Assembly: GCA_039796495.1 (NCBI GenBank)
Contig: JBDKJQ010000038.1
Coordinates: 1 to 23,567, forward strand
DNA: 23,567 nt
Direction of reading: 5' to 3'
Origin: ARS1285 sp039796495
GTDB taxonomy: Archaea; Nanobdellota; Nanobdellia; Pacearchaeales; GW2011-AR1
The number at the start of each line of letters is the position of its first letter. Within the stretch, counting starts at the first letter, position 1. Shown one piece after another: positions 21,366 to 23,567 of the stretch. The notes under the pieces were generated by a model. The model was given only the letters and a program-made list of their open reading frames with translations, was not told the origin of the DNA and made no database searches. Made by a program: the position numbers and the translations under genes.

Positions 21366-21769
21366 GTTCTAACTCTCTTATCAATCCGTTCTTTTATTTC
21401 ATCTCTAATTCTTCTCGTTGTCTCTAAATCTTTTCCATTTGCATCTTCAACTTCCAAATATTCAATTTTATTTCCTGTTAAGAATGCAGGCCAGGTTTCA
21501 GGCTCGGCCATGACGACAATATGATCATAGTCATTAATCATTTCTGGAGTAAGTTGCGTTAATTTATTTTTAGAAATATCAATACCTTCTTCTTGCATTG
21601 CATCTACAGTGATCTGAGCGCCGCCCACTTCCTTAATAAAATTTTTTCCAGAAGGCAATCTTGTCCCCGCAGAATCTGCCTCGCCATATCTGCTATAAAA
21701 GTGATTATGATACGCAGCTGCCATCTGGCTTCTTCCAACATTCGCGCGACAAACATAGAGGAACTTCAT
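21359..21769 (-). CDS. Low-molecular-weight phosphotyrosine phosphatase/arsenate reductase-family protein, encoded between the Dph2 halves
   Basis: The protein has 136 residues from the ATG at 21769 (MKFLYVCRANVGRS). A Met two codons upstream (21775) would leave only one base to the Shine-Dalgarno GGAGG, whereas 21769 has 7 nt and overlaps the preceding stop (TGATG). The P-loop C7-x5-R13-S is intact. EDANGKDLETTRRIRDEI matches the family's DPYGK general-acid segment, with the Asp retained. Typical activity is protein-tyrosine dephosphorylation or, in ArsC relatives, arsenate reduction; the extra cysteines for ArsC chemistry are not evident. The gene overlaps the downstream dph2 part by 7 nt. 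Confidence 0.85.
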   Translation of the reverse strand: MKFLYVCRANVGRSQMAAAYHNHFYSRYGEADSAGTRLPSGKNFIKEVGGAQITVDAMQEEGIDISKNKLTQLTPEMINDYDHIVVMAEPETWPAFLTGNKIEYLEVEDANGKDLETTRRIRDEIKERIDKRVRTW

Positions 21770-22029
21770 CACCATTCCTCCTTGTAAAACCGGTTATGTC
21801 CCCACTGGATCATTAGATCAATCTTCAAAACATCAAGTCCCAAAGGAAGATCGCACGCCCCATAACAGCTGCCAAACAAAATAAACACCTGCGCATCAGT
21901 ATGTTTCTCAATGTGATCTGCAATGTCTCCTGCTTTCTGTTTCAAACCGTCAGGTAATTGCAATAAAACCTGCTTTGGTTTTCTCCGTTTAATTTCACTA
22001 ATAACACGTTCAAGTTCAAGATTGTACAT
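21769..22029 (-). CDS. dph2: Diphthamide synthase Dph2, domain 1 (split gene, N-terminal part)
   Basis: The 86-residue protein matches only the first domain of Dph2: NLELERVISEIKRRKPKQVL, LQLPDGLKQKAGDIADHIE, and the cluster-ligand motif FGSCYGACDLP, with C59 at the same number as the ligand in the Pyrococcus enzyme. It ends LMIQWGHNRFYKEEW. The frame closes with a TGA that overlaps the phosphatase-like start, and no frameshift would join it to the C-terminal part, which lies 400 bases on. The TATA box at 22049-22062 is 27 nt upstream. Probably the two chains assemble into a working enzyme. Confidence 0.86.
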   Translation of the reverse strand: MYNLELERVISEIKRRKPKQVLLQLPDGLKQKAGDIADHIEKHTDAQVFILFGSCYGACDLPLGLDVLKIDLMIQWGHNRFYKEEW

Positions 22030-22048
22030 GTTTATCGAGAATAAGATG

Positions 22049-22062
22049 AGTATTTAATACTT
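22049..22062 (-). promoter_or_regulatory. TATA box of the split dph2 operon
   Basis: AAGTATTAAATACT on the minus strand, 27 nt before the Dph2 domain-1 ATG. It is almost palindromic. A leaderless transcript is expected. Confidence 0.5.
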
Positions 22063-22067
22063 TTGAA

Positions 22068-23378
22068 TTATTGCCTTCTCATACAACATTGCTTATATTT
22101 TCTTCCAGAACCGCACGGACATGCATCATTTCTTCCAATGCGCGGTGAAGAAATTTTTATATCGTGTGGAGGCGTTAAGAAAGGAGTTCTCATTGGTGGT
22201 AAACTATTGAAAGAAAGAGGCGTTCTATCCTCGCGAGAAGTGGGAGTGTATTTCGGAAATCCTTCAAATCCCTGATCTTTCATCCATTGCGCCATAATCT
22301 CGTAATCTTCAGGTTGTCTTCCTAAGATGGAGCGCGCCCTTGGAACTAATGTTAATGCATATATATCCTGAGGAGAGTTAGAATATACCTTTAAAACATT
22401 TTCAATAGCCCTTAATTCTGCAATATCGTGATCATAGCTGCTTAACATATCAAAAACTCCAGAGAAAACTTTTTTAAAAGTATCGACTGGTATTTTTACA
22501 TCGATAACTCTGTCTAGAATATTATCTTCTCTATCCTCTCCTAGCCGAGTTATAGTTCCCCAATCAACAAGATATGAATTTCCATTGATATTGTAAAAAT
22601 TTGATAAATGAGTTTGATGATGAACGTATCTTTCTTTGTCATGCAACTCTCTTAAACCTTTTATAAGAGGAAGAATACTGGCATGCATATAGTTGAAAAA
22701 CTTAGTTAGTCCTTTATCTAAGGTTTTAGGATAAGGTGCACTCTCCATAACATCATATATTTCCTCCCCAACTCTTCTCTTGTCAATAGCAGGAGAAGGA
22801 AGAACAAGGAATCCAAAATAACCATTTTCATCTCGCAAGCTATCGTCAAGAAATCTTCCATATGCTTCAACGTGAGGAGTGACAAGATGCTCTAATCTAA
22901 AGTGTGAAACAATCGTTGTGCCTCTTACTTTTTCCTCTAATTCAGCAGCAAGATACGTTCCTAATGCGCGGTAAGAAGGGCGAGTTGTTATCAATTTACC
23001 ATTTACAGCACGGCTTGTCGACATCAAAGTCCCTGAAACTAAATCGATAAAATTATTTTTACTGGGAGGAAGAAAAGGAATACTCATTTTATTTTTTCGT
23101 AAATCTTCTATAGTGAGATGGCCGATGCCGCTAATCTGCAATGCTCTCAATTCAATTCCTCTTGTAGCAATAGGTTTCTCTCGAGATATCAAAACAGCCC
23201 GTACACCTTCGTAGCCCTCTGCTGCATCATTAGGATCCACATCCCACGAACAAATCGCTCCGATAGTATCTATTTCAGTAGCGGTAAGCGTTGAAGTTTC
23301 AGGAATTTCCAATTGAATCTTATACCGTCCTTGATAGGTTCTTACATTCACATTTTCTAATATTGGTTTTGCTCCCAT
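22068..23378 (-). CDS. Uncharacterised protein with degenerate kinase-like catalytic loop and C-terminal SEC-C zinc motif
   Basis: The protein has 436 residues. Its end (414-436, GRNDACPCGSGRKYKQCC) is a canonical SEC-C motif, with Zn ligands C420, C422, C431 and C432 or the usual His equivalent; in SecA and other proteins this motif binds zinc and mediates ribosome or protein contacts. Residues 251-274 (YVHHQTHLSN then SYLVDWG) align position by position with the HGDLHPGN and IDWG loops of aminoglycoside-phosphotransferase-type kinases. The catalytic Asp is Gln (Q255), while H253, H257, N260 and D272 remain. Residues 1-150 are unrecognised. This suggests an atypical kinase or pseudokinase tied to translation (inference). 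A Pro-rich linker (about 375-412) joins the two parts. Confidence 0.75.
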   Translation of the reverse strand: MGAKPILENVNVRTYQGRYKIQLEIPETSTLTATEIDTIGAICSWDVDPNDAAEGYEGVRAVLISREKPIATRGIELRALQISGIGHLTIEDLRKNKMSIPFLPPSKNNFIDLVSGTLMSTSRAVNGKLITTRPSYRALGTYLAAELEEKVRGTTIVSHFRLEHLVTPHVEAYGRFLDDSLRDENGYFGFLVLPSPAIDKRRVGEEIYDVMESAPYPKTLDKGLTKFFNYMHASILPLIKGLRELHDKERYVHHQTHLSNFYNINGNSYLVDWGTITRLGEDREDNILDRVIDVKIPVDTFKKVFSGVFDMLSSYDHDIAELRAIENVLKVYSNSPQDIYALTLVPRARSILGRQPEDYEIMAQWMKDQGFEGFPKYTPTSREDRTPLSFNSLPPMRTPFLTPPHDIKISSPRIGRNDACPCGSGRKYKQCCMRRQ

Positions 23379-23414
23379 AATTCTTGAGAACTCTTTTATT
23401 GAGGGTTGACGAGA

Positions 23415-23426
23415 GGATATTTAAAC
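23415..23426 (-). promoter_or_regulatory. TATA box for the SEC-C protein gene
   Basis: GTTTAAATATCC on the minus strand, about 43 nt before the ATG at 23378, predicting a leader of roughly 18 nt. Confidence 0.45.
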
Positions 23427-23451
23427 ATTTCTAACAGTTTCACAAATGTAC

Positions 23452-23477
23452 GTCCCACAGACATATGTCGTAGGGAC
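23452..23477. promoter_or_regulatory. Nested dyad between divergent promoters
   Basis: GTCCC (23452-23456) and GGGAC (23473-23477) are inverted arms around the perfect 10-base palindrome GACATATGTC (23460-23469). GACATATGT repeats directly at 23475-23483. The site lies between the TATA boxes of two divergent genes, where an operator would be expected. No regulator is assigned. Confidence 0.45.
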
Positions 23478-23490
23478 ATATGTTATTGAT

Positions 23491-23505
23491 TACATAAATA
23501 AAATT
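23491..23505 (+). promoter_or_regulatory. TATA box for the gene entering at the right edge
   Basis: TACATAAATAAAATT is centred about 31 nt before the ATG at 23529. Confidence 0.4.
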
Positions 23506-23528
23506 GGATAGAGATTCTTAGTTCTTTA

Positions 23529-23567
23529 ATGAAAAAAGAGCTGATTAGAAGAGAGTTCTTTAAATTG
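23529..23567 (+). CDS. Start of an unidentified gene, 3' truncated by window edge
   Basis: Thirteen codons (MKKELIRREFFKL) run in frame to the window end. A TATA box at proper distance and a dyad site upstream support a real start. It is too short to classify. Confidence 0.4.
   Translation, partial: MKKELIRREFFKL

Noticed and set aside
20604..22029. Possibility that split Dph2 reflects a frameshift or sequencing error
   Set aside because: The halves are separated by a complete, motif-bearing gene with its own ribosome-binding site; a simple indel cannot explain this.
1..23567. CRISPR array or tandem repeat cluster
   Set aside because: No regularly spaced repeats were seen on either strand.

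Overview
The window is AT-rich archaeal DNA. The evidence is archaeal-type ribosomal proteins (L21e, S13, S4, S11, L18e, L13, S9), RNA polymerase subunits Rpo4/F and Rpo3/D, DUF655, a tRNA-Leu between rpoD and rpl18e, archaeal diphthamide and wyosine genes, and archaeal TATA boxes about 25 nt upstream of most lead start codons. Small proteins, lineage-specific inserted genes and bacterial-type acquisitions (TrhO, ThyA) suggest a DPANN lineage such as Woesearchaeota or Pacearchaeota. That placement is an inference from gene content, not a phylogeny.

Layout. 1-6339 (+): information-processing block rpl21e-rpoF-DUF655 / rps13-rps4-rps11-[87-aa unknown] / rpoD-[kinase-N-lobe-like gene] / tRNA-Leu(UAG) / rpl18e-rpl13-rps9. 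An 844-bp IS1595-family element (4080-4923) with inverted ends and a 7-bp target duplication sits between the kinase-like gene and the tRNA. 6383-7321 (+): trhO, a rhodanese-type tRNA hydroxylase. 7323-10957 (-): separately promoted genes, namely a 96-aa unknown, a response-regulator receiver fused to a lactate/malate-dehydrogenase-like enzyme, a TrmB-type regulator, a 66-aa unknown and a Nudix hydrolase.

11021-16747 (-): one SUF iron-sulfur assembly operon, sufB-sufD-sufT-sufS-sufU-(DUF5680)-sufC. Next to it are a ferredoxin-NAD(P) reductase-like flavoprotein (-) and, divergent from it, a small HTH regulator with four C-terminal cysteines (+). The same 12-nt sequence CTTAACTATCGT lies at the sufB transcription start and in the reductase/regulator divergent promoter. 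This points to a local iron-sulfur-responsive regulon.

17996-23567: thyA (+), taw1 (-), a stand-alone 2Fe-2S ferredoxin (+), then a (-) operon in which diphthamide synthase Dph2 is encoded as two separate polypeptides with a low-molecular-weight phosphatase-family gene between the halves, followed by a 121-aa unknown. Last come a large protein with a degenerate kinase-like catalytic loop and a C-terminal SEC-C zinc motif (-), and the first 13 codons of a divergent (+) gene.

The SUF products would supply clusters to the iron-sulfur enzymes encoded nearby (Taw1, Dph2, ferredoxin). The reductase plus the free ferredoxin could form a short electron-transfer chain for them. Most interesting: the receiver-dehydrogenase fusion, the split Dph2 with an embedded phosphatase gene, and the putative suf operator/regulator pair.
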